Below are positions 42,401-53,241 of a stretch of DNA of 64,000 bases, piece by piece. This stretch comes from Scleromitrula shiraiana (lineage: Eukaryota > Ascomycota > Leotiomycetes > Helotiales > Sclerotiniaceae): NCBI GenBank assembly GCA_028455995.1, contig JABELC010000008.1, forward strand, positions 1,790,001 to 1,854,000. Direction: 5' to 3'. The notes below the pieces were generated by a model that was given only the letters and a program-made list of their open reading frames with translations, did not search any database and had not been told where the DNA came from. The translations under genes were made by a program, and so were the position numbers. Every line of letters starts with the position of its first letter. Position 1 is the stretch's first letter.

Positions 42401-43740
42401 TTCTTCGCCAGACAATCCGCCAATCTTTTCTTTGCTCCATTTACATATCTCCAATATCCAGCCGTAACATATACAGGGTACATAAATGACACACCACCCG
42501 ACTCAACCATTCAAATAGTTGCCTCGGACGGAGTAGAGACTCTCCTCCACGTCTGGGAACCTCAAAACCCCAACATCGAAACTAAAAATCTCTTTTTCGT
42601 ACCTGGCGCCTCAGTCGATCATCAAATATTTGCCCTCCCCACCATCGAAGTAAACGCCATCAATTACTTCACTCGAGCTGGCTACCGCTGTTTCGTAACC
42701 GTTCATCGAATCTGTCAACTCATGGTCGCAGAAAATAATTGGACGACATTCGATTCTCGTCTGGATATCAAAGCATGTCTCCAATGGATTCGTAAAGAGC
42801 ACGGTCATGCACCCATATATACAATAGCACATTGCATGGGATCCGTAGCCTTTGCATCGGGACTTCTTGATGGTACAATCCCGGCAAGTTGGATATTGGG
42901 CGTGACTTGTTCGCAGGTTTTTATGAACCCTATTTGGGCCACTTTGAACCTTGCGAAGGCATTGGCGGGTCCGGTTCCGTTTGATAAATTGTATAAATTT
43001 TTCGCCGGGAATTGGTTTTCATGTTCGAGTACTAAAGAAGATTCGTATTTTCAACAGTTGGTCAATCAATTGTTGAGATTCTATCCCGATAAGAGGTGTG
43101 AGATTTGTAATAACATCTCCTGTCATCGATGTTCTCTGATCTTCGGAAGGTATGTTCTCATTATTTTTCGAAATTACACGTCAAATATTTCCTTTCTCCT
43201 CCCACTCCGCAAACTTGTCCATATCATTAGCACTAATTGTACTGAACCCCTAGACTTTGGAACCACGTAAATTTAAATGAAGCTACCCATCGCCAGACCA
43301 ATCGATTCTTCTCCGGCGTGAATATGACCTGTCTCCACCTCCTCATGCAAATGGGAGTCCGGGGCCACGTAACGGGTAACATGCCTCTATTCCATCCACT
43401 CACCTCCTCCAAAAACATCCGTCGTCTCAAAGGTATTCCATTTTTCCTGTTCTCGGGATCCGATAATAAAGTATTGAATCCAGAGAGTACAACAAAAACA
43501 CTTGAGATGTTGAGAGATGAGTTGCAAGGGGGAGTGGATATGTATGAAAGGGTTGAGATTAGAGGGTATGGCCATTTGGATTGCTGGATGGGGAGGGAGG
43601 CGTATAGGGATGTTTATCCGGAGGTTAGGGAGAGGGTGGATAAAGTTTGTAGAGGTAGGGAGTATAGGTTTGTGCCGCCTTCGCCGTCAATTGGGACAGA
43701 GGTTGGAGAGAGGGTGTGGGAAGGGAAGAAGAATAGATAG
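39494..43740 (+). CDS. GMC (cholesterol-oxidase-like) oxidoreductase fused to an alpha/beta hydrolase (1363 aa)
   Basis: Three exons: 39494-41933, 41985-43149, 43254-43740; introns GTACGT...TTTAG (51 nt) and GTATGT...CCTAG (104 nt). The start at 39494 has an ideal context, GCCGCCATGG. Residues 1-145: Asn/Gly/His-rich, disordered. GMC domain, about 150-770: FAD-binding VVIGSGYGGSVAASRMARAG, LGGTSLLNANIF, GAGSIGTTEILLRSR, and the C-terminal HPIGGACMSSDG and GVNPFATITALAERS, closest in style to cholesterol oxidases. Hydrolase domain, about 950-1340: GYINDTPPDSTIQIVASDG, nucleophile elbow IAHCMGSVA with Cys instead of Ser, acid in FLFSGSDNKVL, His in IRGYGHLDCW. Both joins preserve conserved text. 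No signal peptide seen. Probable role in sterol or other lipid-alcohol metabolism. Confidence 0.88.
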
Positions 43741-44235
43741 GTATCTAAGTGAGCCGAGGATATGGGCTTTCTTTGTATGAGTATATGAGCATTATATGTC
43801 TATTTTTCACGGGGTGTTTTATTAGTTTCATCAATCGGGAGTTTTTACTTTTTGAGGAGGCGGGGTGGGAGGGGATTGAGATACAGGAGGTTTGATGGTA
43901 TATTTACAACTTTACTGTTCCAATAGTTCTTCTCAATTATAGCTATTGTATGTACTTATAGTTTCCTAATTTACTTCTTTATTATTTCTTTCTCAAATGC
44001 TACTATATATCTCAAAGTCCACACTTATTATATAATATGGATGGACAGGCGATTCATATTTTACTATTCAGTCACCAAGCGACTAAAGTATTCTGAATTC
44101 ACATGCATCATGAGCAATTCAAGTTACCTGTGCTACTCACTTTATGTAACAACCATATGGCATGATATCACTCTTTATGATGGTACATCCATTTTACAAA
44201 GAGTACAACATAAAATTCAAAATTTGATCCCTAAC
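43741..44235. other. Spacer between convergent genes
   Basis: 3' regions of the GMC fusion gene and the UstYa-like relic. AT-rich, with no supported gene. Confidence 0.5.
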
Positions 44236-45270
44236 TCAAGGCCCAACAATACTCTGAATATCATCCACTCTTCTATCCTCAATCCAACTCACAGCCTCCT
44301 CTCTATTCCTACAAACATGCGCCTGAGTTTCCCCCGTCGCATCAAGTACACTTTCACTTCCTTCCAATGTCATATCCGCCATGCATAATATCTGGTTACG
44401 TAGATACTCGAAGCAATGTGAGGCATGCATATCATTTCTTTCGCTACCGAACCCGAAGGTCGTACCGTTCGAAGCTACCAGTTGATGATAGGTATCTACT
44501 GTATAGTAGAGCTGCATTTGTGATTGTTAGTATTTAATATGGAATCTTAGAGCACAATCAATGGTAATGCTGGAGTTGAACATACGCAGTGTAAGACATG
44601 GGTCCAGGATGCTTCGAGTATGGGTCCACTTCTAATGTGATCATCGACGATAGGTTTTCCTAGCATGGAATGCTTTTCATAGTCTGGTATCTTGACTGTT
44701 CCACTGCCCACTACCAGGAATTAACATTTGTACTACCGAATAATTCGTTCAATGAAGGTCACCTACATGGCATCAACATATCCCAATTATGTCGAACACC
44801 CATTCGTCAACATTACTACTCATATTCGGTACAAACAACGATTCCTCTGGTTTGAGTAAAGTCCACTGATGCGATTCTATGTTCGGATACAGTTGTTAGT
44901 GTTCAATTCGCTTGACTGGAAAGGAAACAATACTCACGAGTTACATAAAGTCCATTGATATCCCCACCAGTCTCCGTATTCGCTAATCCCCAGCCTTCAT
45001 CTGATGGCATCTAGCTTTTCTCTCTCGAACCCACTAAGAAAAATAATATCAAACTCTGCAGAACAATCACACAGCTCCATCGTATCCACGTGACATATTG
45101 TCTATTCGTGCACTCTTATGTGCGAATGATATGTGTTTAGGTGTTCGTCTTGTTGGCTTGCAGTTGGTGGAAGAGCCAAGTGTGGTATCGGAATCATTTT
45201 CTAAGTCGATATCTTCGATGTCGGATTCGGAGAGTTTTGTGCACAACGATGGTTTATTGATTGGCGACAT
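44236..45270 (-). pseudogene. UstYa-like (DUF3328) gene, damaged
   Basis: UstYa-family proteins are membrane-anchored oxidases, many of which modify fungal ribosomal peptides. The last exon (about 44514-44236) reads LYYTVDTYHQLVASNG and HASHCFEYLRNQILCMADMT, the second family motif. The exon before it, across an intron with donor GTATGT, reads PILEASWTHVLHC, the first HxxHC-like motif. Further upstream are DEGWGLANTETGGD (about 44990) and LLKPEESLFVPN (about 44845). The N-terminus (45270) is an acidic cytosolic-type segment, but its frame breaks near 45110, after which the expected transmembrane helix (CVIVLQSLILFFLVG) appears in another frame and is followed by an in-frame TAG near 45029. 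Unrecognised introns could rescue it. Confidence 0.65.
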
Positions 45271-46059
45271 TATTTCGATGTGAAAATCAATATGTGAAAT
45301 ATCTAGAACAGTGATGAAGAACCTGCTCTACATTTGAAAAATATATTATAAAGAAAATAGTTCACTCCCAGGAACCAGTCCAGTCGAAGTGATGAAAAGA
45401 ATGAAGTAACAAGAAAGAAATGACGAGAATACTTCGAATAGGTACTGCCACAGAAAAAAAGCGTATGGGATTAATTTGGAGAGTAAGTATCTCAATGTAA
45501 TCGTATATCTACCGCTTACAGCAATTACATGAAACTACATGGTCTCAGTACTTGCCTCAGACGATAACAGGTATATTATGTTGTATCAATCAAGCGCTTA
45601 ACTATTCGAGATACCACATCGACGCCACTTTCACTCTTTTCTTGTTGGCTAAGTATATAGCCAACTATATCAATGTTGTAGGGTTGATCTGATCTAATGT
45701 AAAACATCTGAAGTCCCCAAATTTGTTCTAGGATATTCCCCGGGAAATGCGGAAAAGGGGGCGTGGATTGGAAGAAGCGAAGCGAGGTGCGGGTGGGATG
45801 TAAGGATCTGGCTAGATAATTCGTTACATTATGGGTATGTACCTAGGAAATAGAATGTAACTCCAGAAATAGCTACGGAATTAATGAGTATTCATCCATA
45901 TTCCGAACTGTCGTTTTTTTGAATGTATGTCTAGTTTGTATATAATCAAATTTAGAAATTGGGTGTTAAGATTTACAATGTCTATATTGAATATAAACAT
46001 TTAAAATAAATCTACTTAATATACGGTTAAATCTTTATTTGTTGGACAGATATTTGAAT

Positions 46060-46132
46060 GAATTTGTTCAAAATACATTTAAATATCTACTTTCTGAACA
46101 GACATTAGGAAATGAATTAGCTCATTCATATG
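46060..46132. repeat. Degenerate dispersed repeat, copy 2
   Basis: Partner of 34229-34300, same orientation, about two-thirds identical by eye. Both copies lie in AT-rich, gene-poor DNA. Confidence 0.55.
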
Positions 46133-47274
46133 TTTGTATTGGTGCAGATTTCTCGGCCCTCTCCTCGTATTCTAGTAAGGTTGAATTTGAACTATCTAGA
46201 GATGTGCGGCCGTGTGATACGTCGATGAACTTGTCATCTCCAACGATTTGATGGTATCTTGTCGACATTTCGATTCCCGTTTATTATAACAAAACTTCTG
46301 TTCGCCGTAACGCAGAAAGTAAAATGGCTTCAATTAAACAAAAATTATTTACGAGTAACACTTTGCTTAACCAGAAGAAATAAAGAAATAAGATACAAGA
46401 GAAAAGTCGTCAGCGATAGATGGAGGAGGATAACATCGGAAACTTGGGATGGAAATATCAGCGATCGATGACAAATTTTGAAGATAGATACAGGCAACTC
46501 GAACCATCAACTTGGCATAATTGATAATGACATCTGTAACAACTGGGTAAATATGTATCGCTTGTCTCATCTGAAATTTTGTATTCATTGAACTTCTTCT
46601 TCGGGTCCAGATGTTTGAGATTCGTGGGGATAAAACTGGAGATGTTTGCAAGTAGAACTGGATACTCCAGACGGCTCTTCGCGGGAATCATAGGATTTTA
46701 ACAAGGAGAGAAAATTTTTCGACTACAACAATAAGAAAAATTACCAGGGTATGGCAAATTCCCATATAATCGCCAGGAAGCATACGGGATTTTTTACGCG
46801 AAGGAACATGTAACATTGTGCCTTTGTGCCTTTGTGCTTCAATATCAGATCTGATATTATTATCGGCATGGAAAACCTTTCATTCCACCCTTTCAGGACC
46901 CAATACGAGACGTGGATTAAGGATATACCTTATGGACTCGATGCTCAACCTAATGAATTTTAACCCACTTCCATCTGAACTTCGTTAGCAATTTTGAAGG
47001 CTATTAGTGTTTGACACTTGACAAGCACCCCCAAAACAGTACTCATGTTGATTTAATCCATACATCTTATCGCGAAAGTGACCGCGGGAAATTTATCTGC
47101 AACCCTCATACACGATAACGAGTATCATTCACATCTCGTCTCGAGTCCTCACAGCATAGATTTTAACCCATTGGGACATTGGTAGAATGTTACTTTGTCA
47201 CTACGACAGGCAGTGAAGACGTCATTTATCTGAGTAGAGAGTCGTCACCCCCTTACTACATGTACACTTACTGA

Positions 47275-47284
47275 ACATATATAA
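47275..47284 (+). promoter_or_regulatory. TATA box of the small secreted-protein gene
   Basis: CATATATAAAATACC, with TATATAAA about 165 bp upstream of the ATG at 47446. It is followed by a pyrimidine-rich stretch (TCTCTCTTTCTCC) typical of fungal transcription start regions. Confidence 0.55.
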
Positions 47285-47445
47285 AATACCTCTAATTCTC
47301 TCTTTCTCCATTCTCACACCACTTCTCATCAGATCATTTTCTTTCTCATATCCACTCTTCAATTCTCTTCGTTCACTGCTGGACAGTCATTCAACTTAGA
47401 TAGTTTTTTATTGGTATCCATTTCACTATATTCAGTTACCTCATC

Positions 47446-47883
47446 ATGCATACCCCATCCCTCAACACCGTGCTCACAATGGGCCTTCTCTTCTCCGCCC
47501 CGCTTGCATCGGCACTTGCCCTTCCAGTTCCAATCACTGAATTGTCTCTTGAGAAGAAGTTCATTGTAGGTCATAACATGATTGAATATACACATACCCT
47601 TTTCATGGTTGACTAAAATATTCACTAGGCAAATGTCCGCAGCATTCCTGATATCATCCCTCGACGTCACAATCACACCAATGCTGCTATCGGTGTTAGC
47701 GCTGCCAAGAATGGTACTGCAGCTGGTAAAGGAAACGGCAAAGGTAAAGGAAACGGCAAAGGCAAAGGAAACGGAGCAAAGAACGGACGAGCTGAATTGA
47801 TCAAGGAAAGAGATCCTCATCATACTGAAGCACAGATTATTGCCAAGAAAGCTAAGGAGAATGGACACTTGACGGGTTTCTAG
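47446..47883 (+). CDS. Small secreted protein with GKGNGKGK repeats (124 aa)
   Basis: Two exons: 47446-47565 (donor GTAGGT) and 47629-47883 (acceptor CACTAG); the join is in phase 0 and reads KKFIANVRS. Residues 1-24 form a signal peptide (TVLTMGLLFSAPLASALA). Dibasic sites follow (LEKKF, PRRHN), possible Kex2 cleavage points, then an imperfect GKGNGKGK repeat at about residues 74-90 and a charged C-terminus ending ENGHLTGF. No cysteine was seen. It resembles small secreted or effector-like fungal proteins of unknown role. A strong TATA box upstream and a solitary position suggest regulated expression. No homologue recognised. Confidence 0.75.
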
Positions 47884-48464
47884 TATGGGTTCATACCCAT
47901 GGGTTATAGGACATGAATCACTCGCTAGTTATGACCAGTTGATTTAATGTTTTTTACTAGTAGTGTATTGGAGATGAGTTAAAAATGGATATGTTTGCAA
48001 GGAGAAATTGCTTTCTAGATATTGAGGGATGATTGCCATCAATACTTCGCCTAAGATTAATCACAATTTGGAGGATTCTTTTTTTCATTTTCATTAGAAG
48101 TGCGTCAATCACTTGAGGTGGATGAATGGTGCCGGTGTGTAATTTGAAAATGAGCATTTTTGTAAATAGGTGTACTGTGATAAGTGAGATTACCTCAAGC
48201 TGGGATTCAGTGACTTTGTAAATTTAATGTTTGGAAAAGGTTTTATTGATATTGCTATAAAGTAAAAATAAGACTGTGATTCTTAAGATCACGAGCTCCC
48301 AATATTCATTCACAACAAAATTTAAATATGTTCTCTGCCAAATCATTCAACTGTTATAAAAACGTGGTCTTTCCATTTCCATACTTTTCCGCTCCTGCAA
48401 ACCTCAAAAACAGAGCAGCTACCACCATTTATTTTCATATATCACAACTACATAAACTGTAACA
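47884..48464. other. Spacer, nothing recognised
   Basis: 3' UTR of the small secreted-protein gene and promoter of the next small gene. No coding region supported. Confidence 0.5.
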
Positions 48465-48817
48465 ATGTCCAACAACCCTTGCTATCGAACTAGCAACAAC
48501 AATCATGGCTATGGTATTGGACACCACACCAACTACAGACACAACCATACTTTTCCCGGCCGACAACTTCCTCCAATCCTAAACATGAGCAGAGTTGGAG
48601 CTCCACAAAACCGTAAAACAATTTTGGAACCTAGATATGATCCCTATTATTATCAATCGTACGTTTTTATTCTTTTTCTAACGTTTTCATACCCTTTTGA
48701 ACTTCAAATTTTATCATGAATTTGATGGGGGATAGATAGACTTTATCAGCTAACGCAACAGGTAGATTGAGGGGAAGAGGTTTTGATTATGGATGGGGTC
48801 CGGGATGGAGATGGTAG
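48465..48817 (+). CDS. Small Asn/His/Tyr-rich protein with Gly/Trp C-terminus (81 aa)
   Basis: Two exons: 48465-48658 (donor GTACGT) and 48766-48817 (acceptor GGTAG). The join restores frame and gives YYYQSLRGRGFDYGWGPGWRW then stop; a nearby alternative acceptor (ACAG) would stop at once. The 5' part is Asn/His/Tyr-rich (SNNNHGYGIGHHTNYRHNH). No signal peptide or known domain. The leader contains a CACAACTACATAAACTGTAACA stretch before the ATG. Reading the first exon alone would add about 20 unrelated hydrophobic residues from the intron. Function unknown; the gene could be a young orphan. Confidence 0.55.
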
Positions 48818-49657
48818 ATTTTTGGGGCTGGCATACCTATTCACTGGAAGTTACGCCGAGCTTGATCCGCCGGAAAAGTAATATAGCTAAATAGTAAAAT
48901 CATATATCGTTGCTTTCAACATCATGACTTTCACATTCAAGCAACTACCATAATGCAGCTCTTCAATATTCTAATTGCTTATATACTGCTTACCATATGA
49001 CCGTAAATCTAAAAAGTGATGTTCTATTAGGTAACAAAGACTGGACAAAATACGAAGCAACATCAAAAGGTTCCGAGAAGTCTCACTTCATCACAAGATG
49101 TGGTTCTGGTATGCTCGAGAGAAGAATTTTAATTGACCTTGAAAATTCAAAGATTGAACTGGTAACATTGTTTCACAACAAGCTAACTATAGCGATGGAA
49201 AAGCAACGACTTTCTATTCTATCTATTTTGTTTCTACATATATTCATCCCTAGATTTCCTTGCCCGTGAATCATCGTGCTCGTCCATCCACCACTTGATT
49301 CACATCATCTTGGACCCCATCTCAATGAACCATAGTGATAACCCCTTAAATAGACCAAAATCAGTAACTTCTTCTCATATGTTCTTTTACTGAATATTGT
49401 ATCTTAGGTACATACATATTACGTGTAAATCTCGGCTCCACGGGTAGAAAATGCGGGTGACGATAAGCTGGATGATTATGAAATGACCTTAGAGCTGGTC
49501 GATCTCTTGCGTGTGCAATTGGTGGTCTGCCTGGGAAGCCGGAGTTTAACAAGTATGAAAGAGATCCTTCATTTCCCATATTCGGTCAAAGGATACAAAT
49601 TTCTGGTATATATCGTTCCATGACTACTTGAACAAGTTCTCTTTAGTTACATAGCGA
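48818..49657. other. Spacer, nothing firmly recognised
   Basis: AT-rich. A 90-codon open frame at 48997-49269 on the plus strand begins like a normal protein but has no domain or splice support. Confidence 0.4.
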
Positions 49658-50407
49658 CTATATGTATATTTCGTAATATGCAGGAGGTATTGCATCTGAT
49701 AATATAACTGTTGTACCTGTAGGTAGACAATTAGTAAGCGTCAAAGTAAAAACAGTCACCTGAGTCGGAGTTATATCTGTGATTTCTTTCACTGGAAACT
49801 GTTCGGCTAAAGATACTGTAGAGAGAATTGTTTGTCCAGAAGCATAGAATTGTGCGATAGTGCGTATTGATATGAGGTGTTTACGATAGCCGTCAAATAG
49901 TTTTTCTGGCAAACCCGACCTCGTGAAGCAGTTTAAATAAATGGCTGAAGGCACCTTGCCTCAACAATATATTGGCGCATTCCAAAATAACGTCGGGGTG
50001 GTCGCTGCAATATACGCGACAGGATTCAAAATTTTCTCTGGCAGAATTGAATCTACCCAACCTCTTCAAACGAGAAAGCTCTTCCACGTAGACCTCAATA
50101 TCCTCACTGCAGTCGAATTCGAGATGTACCATGATATCGTTCGCTGGAATCGTATCACAGGCCATATGCTAGCGGACTTGAGGACTATTAAACAATGGGG
50201 AATTAGGTCGAGAAGTTACGGAACGAGGTAGAGAGGATACGGATTCATCATCTGATCCTTCTGACCTTCCAATATGTTATCTCGTGGCTCTCTTGTCTGA
50301 GGCATAGAGCGTGGACGAGTCGTCGAAGGATCTTGAGGTCGGTTATGATTCCGAACAGTTTGAAAAAAAGAAGATCCCGTTTGGATGGCGATATCTTGGA
50401 GCTGCAA
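49658..50407 (-). pseudogene. Fragment of a fungal orphan gene (helical-repeat type)
   Basis: Coding-like text lies in two frames. The first part (50165-49893) reads VEELSRLKRLGRFNSARENF and ECANILLRQGAFSHLFKLL, a TPR-like helical pattern I associate, without being able to test it, with a large family of fungal orphan proteins. The second part (from about 49930) continues as SGLPEKLFDGYRKHLISIRT and ends at 49658. The two overlap near 49900-49950 and are not joined by an obvious intron. A 63-codon frame upstream (50407-50216) may be a first exon. Best described as a remnant. Confidence 0.4.
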
Positions 50408-51184
50408 AGAGTCTTGTAGAATTAGACATAACTGGACAGATGTAACGCAACGAGGCCAACTTGATTAGAATGCTGGTACCGCGGAATACTGACCGATACA
50501 ACGCAGGTAAAAGCAACAGATTTGATACAAATATATGGATGTGCCAATTGAAAAGAAATTAAGGAAGAGAAAAGTCTTGTTGAGCCACGATCAGCTTTTA
50601 TAATGCGCAGTTGCACATGCGAATTACAAGGTGTGGTTACATTGTTAGAAAAACATCTAGCTGAAAGATTTCATAGGGTAAGAATCGCTGATTGTATTTA
50701 TACTCTTTCAGCACTGCCGTCGTCGCTACCTGAAGACTTAGATGAACAAAAAGATCTGTTTTTCTTCTTTATTCTCTTCTTCTAATTTATTTACACTTAT
50801 TTGCGGGATTATTATAATGGCCTCAAATATCCAGAATGGTTCTCCAATTCTTCCGTGAAAATTTTGAAGTAAATTAAATTATAATCGTTCATCAGATTTT
50901 TCTCTCAACTGTCAAAAGATCGGGAAAGTCAAGATTGATTGTAGATATCGATTCTCGAAGTCTAAGTGGGGTATTTTGAGCAAGGCTAGGGGATCATCTA
51001 CATTAGTCTTGGGTTTCACCAACCCAAACATTGTAGACTATCTAACGCCACGGTAACTATCAACTTGAAGGAGAAAGATCACCAACAAAGTTGAGAAACA
51101 AAAAGCGGTTACCGATCCATTTCAGACGGCCTCAATATTACTGATCGATATGGGCCAAAACAGCTATCTGGCGAATAGAAGGTC
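50408..51184. other. Spacer, nothing recognised
   Basis: AT-rich, without a supported gene or clear repeat. Confidence 0.45.
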
Positions 51185-52145
51185 ATGCACATCAAGAAAA
51201 CACGCCATTTAACTCCAGAGCTCAATATTGTCGGTAATTGTGGCAGCGGGATTGGTATAGACAGTGTCAAAGAAGCCAGTTATACCAGCAGGTGGAGCGT
51301 CAATGGCCAGATATTTCCAGCTGATGGAACATCACGAATGCGCACCACAAACTACCGTACCTTGAAATGGGAACTCCTGAAAATAATTTCGAGCTGAATG
51401 CGACTCACAGCATTGTGATTCACACTGCATTCGCTGTTCGGCATGAGGAAGAACCATTCAATCTGGAGGTTCAGGTCCAAGGAAAACTACAAAGTAGGAA
51501 GGCCGAGATCATGAGGCATTTGAAATTTTCCTCGATCCGAAGCAATAACAAAGGCTTGACGTCAGTTTAAATTCATCTCCCAAGCGGAGATGATCAGCTT
51601 AATGACATTGCCGACAACCTCCCAGAAGAAATGTTATTGGAGAATTTGCAAGAGCTACCGACAGAGCTGCCAGATACAATATCATCATTCATCAAACATG
51701 ATGGCATTGTTGGCGATACTTTGACTATGTTGAGAGAGGTCTTGAACAACAAAGGCTCTCCAATCTCTCCTCGAACACAAGCACCGTCTACTCCCATCTC
51801 CAATCAAATTTTGGAAGATCCTATATTTCCCTCTGTTGAAAATCTCCCAAAGACACTCCGAGTGGTTGCAAACACTTCCCCTGAAATCAAAGCATCTAAG
51901 CCCTTTCCGGGTCACGCTTGAGCTCCACCAGAGCGAGTTGCGAGATCTGAGGATACATCCTACTCGATTTCTTCCGCCTGTACTCTTGTTGAAGAAGACC
52001 CAAAGGAAGAGTACAGCCACATAGGATTGGCTAATATGAAGGGAAGCGATCATGAAGCCTTGCTCCTTCTTGCGCAGTTATCATACATCTCGGCAGCAGC
52101 TGAAGAGGTGCATAAGAAGAGAGAGAAAAATTACATCGTCACATA
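51185..52145 (+). pseudogene. Orphan gene interrupted by in-frame stops
   Basis: The first part (51185 to about 51370) ends in TTNYRTLKWELL. A shift of one base near 51375 then continues as PENNFELNATHSIVIHTAFA and EEPFNLEVQVQGKLQSR in the main frame. That frame has a TAA at 51568-51570 and a TGA at 51919-51921, yet clearly protein-like text lies between and after them (LPEEMLLENLQELPTELPDT; then SISSACTLVEEDPKEEYSHI; LLLLAQLSYISAAAEEVHKK), ending with a TAG near 52145. Both stops are one C-to-T change from CAA (Gln) and CGA (Arg). The family is not identified with confidence. Confidence 0.6.
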
Positions 52146-53241
52146 GGAAGCTTTATCTTAATGTTAGCCTACAATGCTGCAATATATCAGCTGGAGACAA
52201 GAGGACATGACGCAAAAAATGATGGGAGCTGTCACGACTTGGGACGGAACATCCGTCATGCGTGTTTGTATTGGATGGAATTTGGCTTTGCTGGAGTTTG
52301 ATTTTGACGGACCAGATGTGCTCGCCTCGGGTTCAATGTTTTTAATCTTCTAGACTCATTGTATGTCTAGAACTAGACGATTATGATAAATTGCAATGAA
52401 AATGAATGATCACTCTGCTCATCACTATTGATGACAATAAGCTTATCTAAATTCCTGGACAATATAAGAGATCCATTGACATCAACAAATGAGTAGCGGT
52501 CTCTTCGGATCGAAAGGAAATTTCCATGCTGTACTAGTAAACAAGAATAAGTGGTTGGTAGATTGTGGCTTGTGGGGATGGAGTGTGGCTGATTCTTTAA
52601 TCTAGCACACATTTAAAATCAACCGAATCAAAACATCAGTCTTCATCCCAACCTTTCTACTGAATGGTAGCTCAACCTACTTTTGGGGAAGAGTTGCTCT
52701 GATTCCACTTTAGAATGACATCAAATCATCAAACTGAAAGTCTCACTCTTGATTGAATTTACTGTACATATTAAAAAGCCGACTGCTTGTAGGTGCACAT
52801 CGAATCATCCATAAATCATCCAAGTTACGGAGACTGTAAGCCTAGGAAGTACCTATTCTTCAGAGCCCTTGGCCCATCCGATAGAGTTGTTAACAAGGTT
52901 ACTACAGTACTATCAGTGCTAGAAAGCGGAATCAAGTTGATTCACCAACAGCCCGTGCGGCCCCTTGCTCATCGTAATTTGCAAACCTAGAAGGGGGGAT
53001 GACTGCATTACGTTGTAATTCAATTCCAACAGTTGTTACTGCTGTGCCCGCCAATAAAAACATGTTTGCAAGATTCTTTACGGGTGCCCGGACATAATTG
53101 CATGTAAAACTGTTGCGCTATGTTGTCCAAAAACGCCTCATATATTCTTCAAGAGCTGTTTCCATTTCTTTACATGTTAGTTGGGCTCACCATATCGTTC
53201 GTGCTTTTGCTCCTTCACTAAATACACAGTACTTTTCAATA
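52146..53241. other. Spacer with decayed sequence
   Basis: No intact gene. The first 200 nt may be further remnants of the upstream pseudogene. The right end holds the leader of the next gene. Confidence 0.45.

Larger units (their letters stand above)
45271..47445. other. Gene-poor spacer, 2.2 kb
   Basis: No supported gene. Includes the degenerate repeat at 46060-46132 and, at the right end, the promoter of the small secreted-protein gene. Overlapping open frames at 46367-46691 on the minus strand are unconvincing. Confidence 0.5.
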
